Origin: Roseivirga sp.
Lineage (GTDB): Bacteria > Bacteroidota > Bacteroidia > Cytophagales > Cyclobacteriaceae
Direction: 5' to 3'
Assembly: GCA_029262895.1 (NCBI GenBank)
Contig: JAJCYM010000062.1
Location: 1-64,000, forward strand
DNA length: 64,000 nt
The notes under the pieces were generated by a model. The model was not told where the DNA came from and searched no databases. It was given only the letters and a program-made list of their open reading frames with translations. Each line of letters starts with the position of its first letter. Within the stretch, counting starts at the first letter, position 1. Shown one piece after another: positions 1 to 7,651 of this stretch. The translations under genes and the position numbers were made by a program.

Positions 1-2
1 AG

Positions 3-221
3 ATCGTTGATCAAAAAGCGGGTGTAAGGCCGGCTACAAAGGACAGGAAACCATTTATTGGGCTCCACCCGAAATTTGATCAAGTGGGGATTTTTAATGG
101 ATTAGGGACGAAAGGAGTGTCATTGGCACCCTACTTTGCCAACCAGTTTGTTAACTCGCTGACGAATAGGGCTGATCTTGATTCTGAGGTTAATATCAGC
201 AGATTTTTTTCGTTATATTGA
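3..221 (+). CDS. FAD-dependent oxidoreductase (DAO family), C-terminal fragment
   Basis: The window opens inside a gene. Reading from base 3, an open frame of 72 codons ends at TGA 219-221. It contains AGVRPATKDRKPFIGLHP and then FNGLGTKGVSLAPYFANQ, the usual C-terminal signature of DAO-type FAD oxidoreductases (D-amino-acid dehydrogenase / glycine oxidase-like), in which the conserved NGLGTKG loop lies against the flavin. The catalytic and Rossmann parts are upstream of the window, so the substrate cannot be inferred. The next gene on the same strand begins about 20 bases later, so the two may be cotranscribed. Confidence 0.75.
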   Translation: MVDQKAGVRPATKDRKPFIGLHPKFDQVGIFNGLGTKGVSLAPYFANQFVNSLTNRADLDSEVNISRFFSLY

Positions 222-241
222 AAGCCTTTTAATTGAAAATA

Positions 242-3200
242 ATGATTTTGAACTCTTTGAAGAGCAACCTAAAATTTGGACTGATCTTCTTGCTGTTGAT
301 GTTTGCATTTCAAACCGTCAAAGCACAGGTTTTTAATGAGAAGTTTGGTAAGAGTAGAATTCAGTATAAGGAGTTTAACTGGAAGTTCTATTACTCCGAT
401 AATTTTGAAGTCTATTTCTACAAAGACGGAGATGGTATCGCCAAGGATGCCATAGAATATTTAGAGAGCCAGTTCAGTAGAATCACTGAGACCATTGGCT
501 ATCCACCTTATTCCAAAACCCGTGTGTTTCTTTATAATTCGCTGGCCGATAAGCAGCAGAGTAATGTGGGCCTTAAGGGACAGGACTTTTCAGTTGGTGG
601 TCAAACGAATTTTATAAAATCCCAAATAGAGCTTTTTTATACAGGAAATCTGCAAGTTTTCAAAGAGGAGTTGATTTACCGGGTCACAAATATGCTGATT
701 GAAGAGATGCTCTTTGGTGGTAATATTGCCGAAATGTTCCAAAGTTCTTTTGCAACACCGGTACCAAGTTGGTTCACGGCCGGTGCTGCCGCATACATTG
801 CCAAGGGTTGGAACAAGGAATCAGACGATCTTGTAAGAGAATATGTAACTAACAACGCCACTAACAAGTTCAACAAACTTGCCCCGCAGCGAGCAGCTTT
901 GGTTGGTCAATCAATGTGGAATTATATCACACAGCAATACGGACAAAGAAACATTTCGAATGTGCTTAATCTGGCTCGTATCATAAGAAATGAGGAGAGC
1001 AGCATTGCCAGAACATTGGGATTACCGTACTCTCGTTTTATCGCAGATTGGCGAGCCTACTATAGTGAGATGAATGTGAATTTGATGCAATCTTATGTAG
1101 AGCCAGATGCAGCTAATCAAATCTCCGGTAAAACAGGACGAAGTTCCGTGATCACTGACGTGAGAATTAATCCAGATGGAACAATGTTGGCCTATGCTTC
1201 GATGAGTTTGGGGCAATTTGAGGTCAAAGTGGTCAATTTAAGTTCCAAAAAAGAGTCTGTCCTGTTGAAGGGAGGGACCCAACGGATTGATCAAGAGGTA
1301 GATTTCAGATACCCTCTCTTAAGTTGGTCGGATGGAAATACCCTTGGAATTGTTCACAATGAATTCGGAAAAAATATTCTGACGATAAAAAGAGTAGGGG
1401 TTAAGGGAAAACAGAAGATTGAAATCCCAAGGTTTAGCCAGGTTAACAGCTTTGACTTCAAGTCAAATGGTAGGCTGGCCGTGGTCAGCGGAACTATAAA
1501 AGCGGCCAGTGATATTTTCCTTTACAACATTAATAGAAACTCAATAAGAAGACTCACTACGGATTCCTTTGATGATCTTGACGCTCGGTTCATGCCTGGC
1601 TCAAATACGGTGGTCTTCAGCTCAAATCGGACTACAGATAGTGTTTTTGTTACGGGGCCAGCAAACTTAGAAGAAGTCAACAGTGAGCGTTACAACCTAT
1701 TTGCATATGACCTTGATAACACGGACAGCGTCTTGACAAAATTGACAAATAATTTGGCGAATGAAGTGAAACCAATTGCGTCTTCATCTGATTTGGTGTA
1801 CTACCTGAGCGACCAGCAGGGAGTTAATAATATTTACCGGCATGACGTGCCAGATACAATTACCAGACAAGTGAGTAACTATATCTATAGCGTAAAGGGG
1901 TATGACTTAAATTTTGAGACTGGTTTGGTTGCCTACATTTCTACTCAGATGTCGAAAGATGTGCTGTTTTTAGAGAACTTTGATCCATCCAAAACCTTTT
2001 TCACCCCGGTAACTCCAAGAAGGACACTTGAAACCACAAGAATGTTAGCCGAGAGGCGTAGAAAATTTTTATTGGAAAGTGACAGTACACCGGAAATAGT
2101 AGAACCTGATGTACGGACAATGCTTGACCCTCCAAAGCGGGATACCTTGCCCGAGGGTGCCATAAATACTGAAAACTATAAGTTTGAGAATCAGACAAAG
2201 GTTGACACACGGAACTACCAATTTGAGAAAGCTACTGGAGATCAGGGAAACGGCAACCGCTCCTTTTTGAGTATTTACCAGAATCAAAGCAAGGAAAATA
2301 CAATTGAGGGACCTGTTGACTATGAAACCAGATTCCTGACAGACAATCTTGTTACTACGATTGTTATAGATGAGTTAAGGTCATTTTCTCAGCTTTGGGA
2401 GATTCAGATGAATGACTTCCTGGAAAACCACCGTTTTTATGGAGGCTTGCTTATGCCCTATAATTTTAATAGCGGCTATGATGTCTTTGGTGAGTATCAA
2501 TATTTGAAACATCGAATCGATTTGCGAGCAAAATATTATCGCAAGTCTATTCAAAGGACAGAGAACTTTTTTAGGCAAAGATATAACCTAAGTAAGTTTG
2601 AAGTGGGACTTGCCGCTGCGCTTACTCCTAATCTTCGCGTGGAAGTTTCACCTTTCTTTGCTCAAACAAGGTATGATGATCTTGATCCGGGACTATTAAT
2701 CCGGAACCCACCACCACAAGAACCAACAACAAGATCTGCGAACTATGCAGGGATTGGTGTTAATATAGTTTTTGATAAGAGCTTGGTGATGGGCACGAAC
2801 CTTCATGACGGCACTCGGGCAAAATTGAAATTTGAGAACTACTCAAAACTAAATAGCGATGCCGTGACCTTTGGAAATTTAGAGATTGACGTGAGACATT
2901 ATGAGAGAATCACACGTGGAGTTACCTTGGCTTTTCGCGGCTTTTTCGGTGCTTATTTTGGAAAAGCACCGAAGCAGTACTTGTTGGGAGGAGTAGACAA
3001 CTGGGCTTTCAATAAAACAGAAAGCTGTAACTCGGAAGATTGCCCGCTGTTTCTAGAAACACTCTTTGACAATACGGATATTTTGTTTCACAGATTTACC
3101 AACCTGCGGGGGTATGATTACAATACCTTCAACGGCAGGAATGTTCTGACTTTGTCGGCAGAATTGAGGCTGCCTGTTTTTGAGCTTCTCGACAACAAAG

Positions 3201-3502
3201 AGCAACGGTCGAACTTCTTAAGAAATTTGCAATTGATAGCCTTCTGGGACGCAGGTTCTGCTTGGGATGATTTGTCTCCTTTTCGTGAGAAGAATAACCT
3301 GAATACAGAAATTGTTAATCCTGATAATAACGCGTTTGATGCGGTTATCAATAATTTCAACAACCCATGGCTGCAAAGTACGGGTGCGGGAATTCGCACT
3401 ATGCTCTTTGGGTTCTTCTCTAAAATTGATGTGGCCTGGCCAATCCGTAATTTCAAAATAGAAAGCCCTCGACTTCAGGTGTCAATCGGGTACGATTTCT
3501 AA
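242..3502 (+). CDS. TolB-like PD40 / outer-membrane barrel protein
   Basis: Large exported protein of about 1086 residues. I place the start at ATG 242; an in-frame TTG at 233 would add three residues. A hydrophobic signal peptide ends near FQTVKAQ. Residues of about 30-290 resemble the peptidase-MA-like region found in Bacteroidota TolB-like proteins (no HExxH zinc site seen). About 300-620 holds beta-propeller PD40/WD40-like blades (for example ARFMPGSNTVVFSSNR). The last roughly 350 residues resemble a bacterial surface antigen / Omp85-like barrel: YLLGGVDNWAF, LRGYDYNTF and a terminal aromatic GYDF. The role is unknown; location in the periplasm and outer membrane is inferred. The fold assignment is a family impression. 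Confidence 0.72.
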   Translation: MILNSLKSNLKFGLIFLLLMFAFQTVKAQVFNEKFGKSRIQYKEFNWKFYYSDNFEVYFYKDGDGIAKDAIEYLESQFSRITETIGYPPYSKTRVFLYNSLADKQQSNVGLKGQDFSVGGQTNFIKSQIELFYTGNLQVFKEELIYRVTNMLIEEMLFGGNIAEMFQSSFATPVPSWFTAGAAAYIAKGWNKESDDLVREYVTNNATNKFNKLAPQRAALVGQSMWNYITQQYGQRNISNVLNLARIIRNEESSIARTLGLPYSRFIADWRAYYSEMNVNLMQSYVEPDAANQISGKTGRSSVITDVRINPDGTMLAYASMSLGQFEVKVVNLSSKKESVLLKGGTQRIDQEVDFRYPLLSWSDGNTLGIVHNEFGKNILTIKRVGVKGKQKIEIPRFSQVNSFDFKSNGRLAVVSGTIKAASDIFLYNINRNSIRRLTTDSFDDLDARFMPGSNTVVFSSNRTTDSVFVTGPANLEEVNSERYNLFAYDLDNTDSVLTKLTNNLANEVKPIASSSDLVYYLSDQQGVNNIYRHDVPDTITRQVSNYIYSVKGYDLNFETGLVAYISTQMSKDVLFLENFDPSKTFFTPVTPRRTLETTRMLAERRRKFLLESDSTPEIVEPDVRTMLDPPKRDTLPEGAINTENYKFENQTKVDTRNYQFEKATGDQGNGNRSFLSIYQNQSKENTIEGPVDYETRFLTDNLVTTIVIDELRSFSQLWEIQMNDFLENHRFYGGLLMPYNFNSGYDVFGEYQYLKHRIDLRAKYYRKSIQRTENFFRQRYNLSKFEVGLAAALTPNLRVEVSPFFAQTRYDDLDPGLLIRNPPPQEPTTRSANYAGIGVNIVFDKSLVMGTNLHDGTRAKLKFENYSKLNSDAVTFGNLEIDVRHYERITRGVTLAFRGFFGAYFGKAPKQYLLGGVDNWAFNKTESCNSEDCPLFLETLFDNTDILFHRFTNLRGYDYNTFNGRNVLTLSAELRLPVFELLDNKEQRSNFLRNLQLIAFWDAGSAWDDLSPFREKNNLNTEIVNPDNNAFDAVINNFNNPWLQSTGAGIRTMLFGFFSKIDVAWPIRNFKIESPRLQVSIGYDF

Positions 3503-3509
3503 GGACAGC

Positions 3510-3539
3510 TTTGACATTCTTTAATTAAGCCTATTTTTG
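3510..3539 (+). promoter_or_regulatory. Bacteroidota-type promoter for yicC
   Basis: TTTG at 3510-3513 is followed after 18 bases by TATTTTTG at 3532-3539. This fits the Bacteroidota primary sigma pattern (TTTG near -33 and TAnnTTTG near -7). Transcription would start about 15 bases before the yicC ATG at 3562. Confidence 0.55.
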
Positions 3540-3561
3540 TGCTTTCATAAAAATAGATACT

Positions 3562-4440
3562 ATGCTTAAATCAATGACCGGATATGGCATTTCCAAAGGA
3601 AATGAAGGAGGTTATTCAATCACAATTGAGTTAAGAACACTGAATTCAAAATTTTTGGATGCCAGTGTAAGACTTCCGAAGGTAATTCTGGACAAGGAAC
3701 TAGAGGTGCGAAACCTACTTTCAGCCGGGTTAGTTCGGGGAAAGGTGAGCTTAAGTGTGGATCTTAAGAAGGAAGGAGATGGTCCCGAAAAGGTTGAAGT
3801 AAACAAGCCACTTTTTGAAGCCTATTATAACGAGTTCAAGAAGATGGCTGAGGGGGTTGACGCTAATCAGGATGATATTTTCAGGTTGGCACTTCATAGC
3901 CCAGACGTGTTGAATGTGGACCGCGATGTAAAGGAGAATGTTCAGGAATGGAATTTAATTAAGAAATATCTCACCAAATGCATAGCGCATTGCAATGAAT
4001 TCCGCGAGGCGGAAGGGGAGACGCTGAGAAAGGAGTTGTTGATGTATGTGGACAACATTGGTGATTACCTGGAAAAAATACGTGCACAGGACGGGGATAG
4101 GCTCAAGGTAGTTAAGGATAGGATTCAAGGGCATATTGTTGAGATCGGACAGAATGAGGATTTCGATAAAAACCGCTATGAGCAGGAGATGATTTATTAT
4201 ATCGAGAAGTTAGATATCAGCGAGGAGATGGTGAGGCTAGGGAGTCACTTGGATTACTTTAAGGAGATTATGGAATTGCCAGATTCACAAGGCAAGAAGC
4301 TTGGATTCATTTCACAGGAGCTAGGCCGGGAGATCAATACTATTGGCTCTAAGGCTAACTATGCTGAGGTACAGCGGCATGTAGTGTGTATGAAAGATGA
4401 GTTGGAAAAAATTAAGGAACAGTTACTTAACGTAATATAA
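3562..4440 (+). CDS. yicC: YicC/YloC family endoribonuclease
   Basis: 292 residues, the normal family length. The N-terminus MLKSMTGYG is the family signature, and the C-terminal DUF1732-type part contains DRYEQE-like and EELGREINTIGSKAN-like strings (seen here as NRYEQEMIYY and SQELGREINTIGSKAN). YicC proteins form hexamers that degrade RNA, including regulatory small RNAs in E. coli; the target in this organism is unknown. In many genomes the neighbour is gmk, but here the gene stands alone between a TolB-like gene and a convergent tonB. A promoter lies immediately upstream. Confidence 0.92.
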   Translation: MLKSMTGYGISKGNEGGYSITIELRTLNSKFLDASVRLPKVILDKELEVRNLLSAGLVRGKVSLSVDLKKEGDGPEKVEVNKPLFEAYYNEFKKMAEGVDANQDDIFRLALHSPDVLNVDRDVKENVQEWNLIKKYLTKCIAHCNEFREAEGETLRKELLMYVDNIGDYLEKIRAQDGDRLKVVKDRIQGHIVEIGQNEDFDKNRYEQEMIYYIEKLDISEEMVRLGSHLDYFKEIMELPDSQGKKLGFISQELGREINTIGSKANYAEVQRHVVCMKDELEKIKEQLLNVI

Positions 4441-4492
4441 AAAGGCTGATTTCGCCTTAATCAAACGAGAATAATTTAATCTCTATTTGCGC

Positions 4493-4516
4493 CATTTTAT
4501 AATTCAATTGGTATCA
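4493..4516 (+). repeat. Dispersed 24-bp intergenic repeat, copy A
   Basis: This 24-base stretch beginning CATTTTATAATT and ending TTGGTATCA is close to stretches at 15499-15522 (reverse strand) and 18261-18284 (same strand). All three lie between genes. The ends are partly complementary (ATACCA / TGGTAT type). Function unknown. Confidence 0.5.
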
Positions 4517-4580
4517 GAATATCGGCCTGACCACGATTTACATGATGAAATAGTGATCAAACCGATTGCACAAAATAGTA

Positions 4581-4607
4581 AAGAGGCTGTCGTCACGACA
4601 GCCTCTT
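4581..4607. terminator. Bidirectional intrinsic terminator between yicC and tonB
   Basis: Perfect 10-bp stem GAGGCTGTCG (4583-4592), loop TCA, CGACAGCCTC (4596-4605), flanked by A and T runs. It lies just beyond the tonB stop codon (4609-4611, minus strand) and downstream of yicC, so it can serve both convergent genes. Confidence 0.85.
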
Positions 4608-4608
4608 T

Positions 4609-5280
4609 CTAATTCAACCGAAAAACAATGGCTATGGACATTGGTGATTTGACGGCACGTCCACGCTGGCGACCAGGGTTCCATTTTGGAGATTTTTGCA
4701 GAACGCGGATGGCCTCCTCATCGCAGCCACCCCCTAGTCCTCTGAGCACTTCGATGTTTGATATGTTTCCTTCCTTGTCTACAATAAACTTCAAATTGAC
4801 TCTTCCTTCAATTCCCTGGCGTTGAGCAATCCTGGGGTATTTGAAGTTTTTCTTTAAGAATTTGCCCCAGGCAGTCTTTCCACCCGGAAAGCTTGCGTTT
4901 TCTTCCGGGAAGGCAATAAAAGTGTCTTCAGCAACTTCTTCCTCTATGTCATCCATGACAATCTCCTCGATCACCTGTTCTTCGGTTATGTCTACATCTA
5001 TTTCTATTTCGATTTCTTCTTCTATTTCCTCATCATCAGGGATTGAAATGATCTTTGGCTGTTTAATGATCGGTTTTGGCGGGATGATTTCAGTAATGGG
5101 AATGTCTATGACCTCTTCGAAAGGATCATCGATGGTTCCTAAATCTACTAATTCACCTGTTCCATAGTTTTTCCATTCAAATGCCATAAACGTTAATGAC
5201 AGACTGATGATCAGACCGAGCAAGAGAAGGGCTGGGCGTTTCTTTCCTATGTCGGCTTCGGGATGTTTCTTGTTTTCCAT
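4609..5280 (-). CDS. TonB-like energy transducer, paralog 1 (acidic linker)
   Basis: 223 residues. A short cytoplasmic N-terminus (MENKKHPEADIGKK), one transmembrane helix at about 17-35, and a linker of about 90 residues that is very rich in Glu, Asp and Ile rather than Pro/Lys. The TonB C-terminal domain follows: ASFPGGKTAWGKFLKKN, YPRIAQRQGIEGRV, LRGLGGGCDEEAIRVL and SPKWNPGRQRGRAVKS. TonB proteins couple the ExbB/ExbD proton motor to outer-membrane receptors. No exbB/exbD lies in the window. It is the last of three tandem paralogs; its linker is close to that of paralog 3 and unlike that of paralog 2. Confidence 0.88.
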   Translation of the reverse strand: MENKKHPEADIGKKRPALLLLGLIISLSLTFMAFEWKNYGTGELVDLGTIDDPFEEVIDIPITEIIPPKPIIKQPKIISIPDDEEIEEEIEIEIDVDITEEQVIEEIVMDDIEEEVAEDTFIAFPEENASFPGGKTAWGKFLKKNFKYPRIAQRQGIEGRVNLKFIVDKEGNISNIEVLRGLGGGCDEEAIRVLQKSPKWNPGRQRGRAVKSPMSIAIVFRLN

Positions 5281-5345
5281 AATGCGTTACTTTTGGTTAA
5301 TTGAACTATTTTCTTAGTTAATTGAGTGAAATAAAAAGCTAATGG

Positions 5346-6017
5346 CTACTTGAGTCTAAATAAAACCATAAGGCTCATTCGGGACTTCACGGCTCTTCCG
5401 CGCTGTAGGCCTGGATTCCATTTCGGAGACTTTTTTAAGACCCTTACCGCTTCTTCATCACAGCCTCCTCCAATACCGCGGATTACCTCAATGTCCGAGA
5501 TGGAACCGTCCACGTCTACCTGGAATTTGAGAAAGACCCTGCCTTCTATACTGATTTTTCGAGCCTTTTTCGGGTACTTTAGATTCTTCCTTAAGAACTT
5601 CCCCCAAGCAGCATTCCCACCAACAAAGCTGGCAGCAGTCTCAGCTACTATGAAAGGTAGCTGTGGGTCTGGCTCAACCGGCATCGGATCCGGAACAAAA
5701 TTTGGAATTGAAGTATCTGGCTCAAACTCAGGAAGCAACTTGGTTAAATCCGGTTTTTCAAGTGGCTCCTCAATTGTTTCAATAATTACCACAGGCTTTG
5801 GTGGTGGTGGAGGCGGTGGAGGATTAATAACAGTTGGCGGTGGTTCATACTCATCAAAGGGATTTGGCTGTTCAAACTGACTGAGGTCTGTCTCCGTAAT
5901 GTCTTGCTTCCATTCAAATGCCATGAACGCCATAGAGAGGCTTACAAGCAGTCCAAAAAACAGAAAGGCCGGTCTTTGCTTTCTAAAGTCTGCTTCAGGT
6001 TTTTTCTTAGTTTCCAT
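5346..6017 (-). CDS. TonB-like energy transducer, paralog 2 (proline-rich linker)
   Basis: 223 residues with the same plan as its neighbours: METKKKPEADFRKQRP, one transmembrane helix, a linker and the TonB_C domain (VGGNAAWGKFLRKNLKYP, VIRGIGGGCDEEAVRVL, SPKWNPGLQRGRAVKS). Unlike the flanking copies the linker is proline-rich, with a run of about nine prolines (NPPPPPPPPKP), which is the classical TonB spacer. It probably spans the periplasm from the inner membrane. A hairpin at 6078-6098 may separate its transcription from paralog 3. The paralogs could serve different receptors; this is an inference. Confidence 0.88.
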   Translation of the reverse strand: METKKKPEADFRKQRPAFLFFGLLVSLSMAFMAFEWKQDITETDLSQFEQPNPFDEYEPPPTVINPPPPPPPPKPVVIIETIEEPLEKPDLTKLLPEFEPDTSIPNFVPDPMPVEPDPQLPFIVAETAASFVGGNAAWGKFLRKNLKYPKKARKISIEGRVFLKFQVDVDGSISDIEVIRGIGGGCDEEAVRVLKKSPKWNPGLQRGRAVKSRMSLMVLFRLK

Positions 6018-6077
6018 AAGCTTTAATTAATTCGTTAGTTTTAAAACTAAAAAACTAGTTATACAATTCAAACAAAA

Positions 6078-6098
6078 AGCTCACAAAAAATATGAGCT
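6078..6098 (-). terminator. Hairpin downstream of TonB paralog 3
   Basis: AGCTCA (6078-6083) pairs with TGAGCT (6093-6098) across a 9-base loop, with A/T tracts on both sides. On the minus strand it lies 11 bases after the paralog 3 stop and is followed by TTTTTGTTT, as in a weak intrinsic terminator. It could attenuate read-through into paralogs 2 and 1. Confidence 0.5.
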
Positions 6099-6108
6099 CT
6101 TTATTTTT

Positions 6109-6783
6109 TTATTTTAGTCTGAATAAAATCTGAATAGACATTCTAGATTTTACTGCTCTTCCTCTTTGTCTACCTGGAGCCCATTTCGGTGATTTCTTAA
6201 GCACTCTTATGGCTTCTTCATCACATCCACCGCCAATTCCTCTAATCACCTGGATATCTGAAAGTACGCCTTGTTGGTCAACTACAAATGATAGGAAAAC
6301 TCTTCCTTCAATACCCATTCGGGTAGCTTGACGCGGATACTTAAGGTTTTTGTTAAGAAACTTTCCCCATTCTCCTTGTCCACCTGGAAAAGCTGCTGAT
6401 TCTTCCACAACCATAAAGATTGTCTCAGCTACTTCTTCTTCCGGTTCTTCTTCAAAAACAATCTCTTCTACCTCAGTTTCTTCTGTGATTTCCACATCAA
6501 GATCGATTTCGAGTTCCTCCTCGAGTTCTTCTTCATCAGGGATTTCAATAATTTGAGGTTGCTGAATTTTTGGTGGTGGTGGTGGTGGCTGCTCCGTAGG
6601 AGGAATTTCGGTTAATTCTTCGAAATCGTCATTGGCCATTCCCAAATCCATCAGTTCACCTTCGTCTGATTTTTTCCACTCAAAGGCTACAAGAGTGAGG
6701 CCTAAGCTTACCAGCAGTCCAATGGCAAGGAATAAAGATGCCTTCTTATTAAGATCTGCTTCCGGAGTCTTCTTAGCTTCCAT
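6109..6783 (-). CDS. TonB-like energy transducer, paralog 3 (acidic linker)
   Basis: 224 residues: MEAKKTPEADLNKKA, a transmembrane helix (about 17-35), a short PPTEQPPPPPP segment, then a highly acidic stretch (DEEELEEELEIDLDVEITEE) matching paralog 1. The TonB_C domain follows: AAFPGGQGEWGKFLNKN, VIRGIGGGCDEEAIRVL, SPKWAPGRQRGRAVKS. It starts 27 bases after the VanZ-like gene ends, so it is probably the first tonB in the operon that begins at ruvA/sprA/gcvH. The three copies share nearly identical first and last segments and differ mostly in the linker. Confidence 0.88.
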   Translation of the reverse strand: MEAKKTPEADLNKKASLFLAIGLLVSLGLTLVAFEWKKSDEGELMDLGMANDDFEELTEIPPTEQPPPPPPKIQQPQIIEIPDEEELEEELEIDLDVEITEETEVEEIVFEEEPEEEVAETIFMVVEESAAFPGGQGEWGKFLNKNLKYPRQATRMGIEGRVFLSFVVDQQGVLSDIQVIRGIGGGCDEEAIRVLKKSPKWAPGRQRGRAVKSRMSIQILFRLK

Positions 6784-6810
6784 AATTTAGTTTACAGTTA
6801 GACATTAAAA

Positions 6811-7251
6811 CTATAGTATTAGTTTATGAATCCCAAACAATTTTTTACTAAAAACGAAAAAAAATATCAGACCCATGACCACACCTGAAATATTGGCTAC
6901 AATATCCAACCAATCGAAGGCTCTCCCTTCCGCAAATTTTTGCAGGAATTCCAGGAGAGTAGCATAAACTATACTTATAGTTAACGCCAGATTCCTGGCT
7001 TTATTTTTAAAGAAGGCGTATTGCTTTTGTTTTGTGAAAGCAACCACAAGCAGCAGGAATAATATGGCAAAAACGCCCAAATGGCCCAGTTTGTCAAAGG
7101 ACAATAGCTTTGAATCCGGGAAACTATCGGATGGTGAAAGCATTAAGAATGCTAACAATACCATCCACGTCAGGCCTGCTATGTTGTACTTAAAAAAGGA
7201 GTAGTCCTTTCCTCCCTTAGGCACCAATGTGCACTTTGTAGGCGGTAGCAT
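6811..7251 (-). CDS. VanZ-like membrane protein
   Basis: Small protein of about 135-146 residues with four hydrophobic segments and VanZ-family motifs: [15 protein letters not shown] near the first third, and [21 protein letters not shown] near the end (the R..D..D..AN..G pattern). The first ATG (7251) lies inside gcvH, overlapping it by 35 bases; in-frame TTG (7227) and GTG (7224) codons are alternative starts that also overlap. Translational coupling to gcvH is likely. The function of VanZ-like proteins is poorly known (teicoplanin resistance in Enterococcus). It lies in the sprA-gcvH-tonB run. Confidence 0.78.
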   Translation of the reverse strand: MLPPTKCTLVPKGGKDYSFFKYNIAGLTWMVLLAFLMLSPSDSFPDSKLLSFDKLGHLGVFAILFLLLVVAFTKQKQYAFFKNKARNLALTISIVYATLLEFLQKFAEGRAFDWLDIVANISGVVMGLIFFFVFSKKLFGIHKLIL

Positions 7252-7597
7252 CCATCAATCCATCTCTATTAGATGCATCAGCGAGTTTTATTTTGATCAT
7301 CCAGCCATCACCATAAGGGTCTTCATTGACTTTCTCTGGGGAATCTTCCAATGCCTGATTGAACTCAGCAACTTCTCCACTCAATGGCATAAACAAATCT
7401 GAAACCGTTTTCACAGCTTCTACTGTGCCAAACACTTCGCCTGACTCAATGGTCTCACCTTCGGTTTCAATTTCAACATAAACAATATCGCCAAGTTCGC
7501 CCTGAGCGAAATCTGTGACTCCGACAGTGGCCGTATCCCCGTCAAATGAGACCCATTCGTGATCTTCAGTGTAGCTTAAATTTTCTGGTATGTTCAT
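7217..7597 (-). CDS. gcvH: Glycine cleavage system H protein
   Basis: 126 residues, the normal length. The start [15 protein letters not shown] and the core GDIVYVEI are typical. The lipoyl-lysine motif [10 protein letters not shown] places the modified lysine at residue 63. GcvH carries the aminomethyl arm between GcvP, GcvT and Lpd in glycine cleavage. None of those partners is in the window. The gene lies 54 bases after sprA in the same direction and overlaps the VanZ-like gene at its 3' end. The threonine-to-glycine pair tdh/kbl lies about 25 kb away and would feed this pathway. Confidence 0.95.
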   Translation of the reverse strand: MNIPENLSYTEDHEWVSFDGDTATVGVTDFAQGELGDIVYVEIETEGETIESGEVFGTVEAVKTVSDLFMPLSGEVAEFNQALEDSPEKVNEDPYGDGWMIKIKLADASNRDGLMDATAYKVHIGA

Positions 7598-7651
7598 AGG
7601 TATTCTTCAATTGTCAGCCAAAAATACACTCTTTATTCAATTTTCATGAAA

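Noticed and set aside
3118-3456. 112-codon minus-strand frame opposite the TolB-like gene
   Set aside because: Antisense shadow of a conserved barrel-coding region; the sense frame carries the domain.
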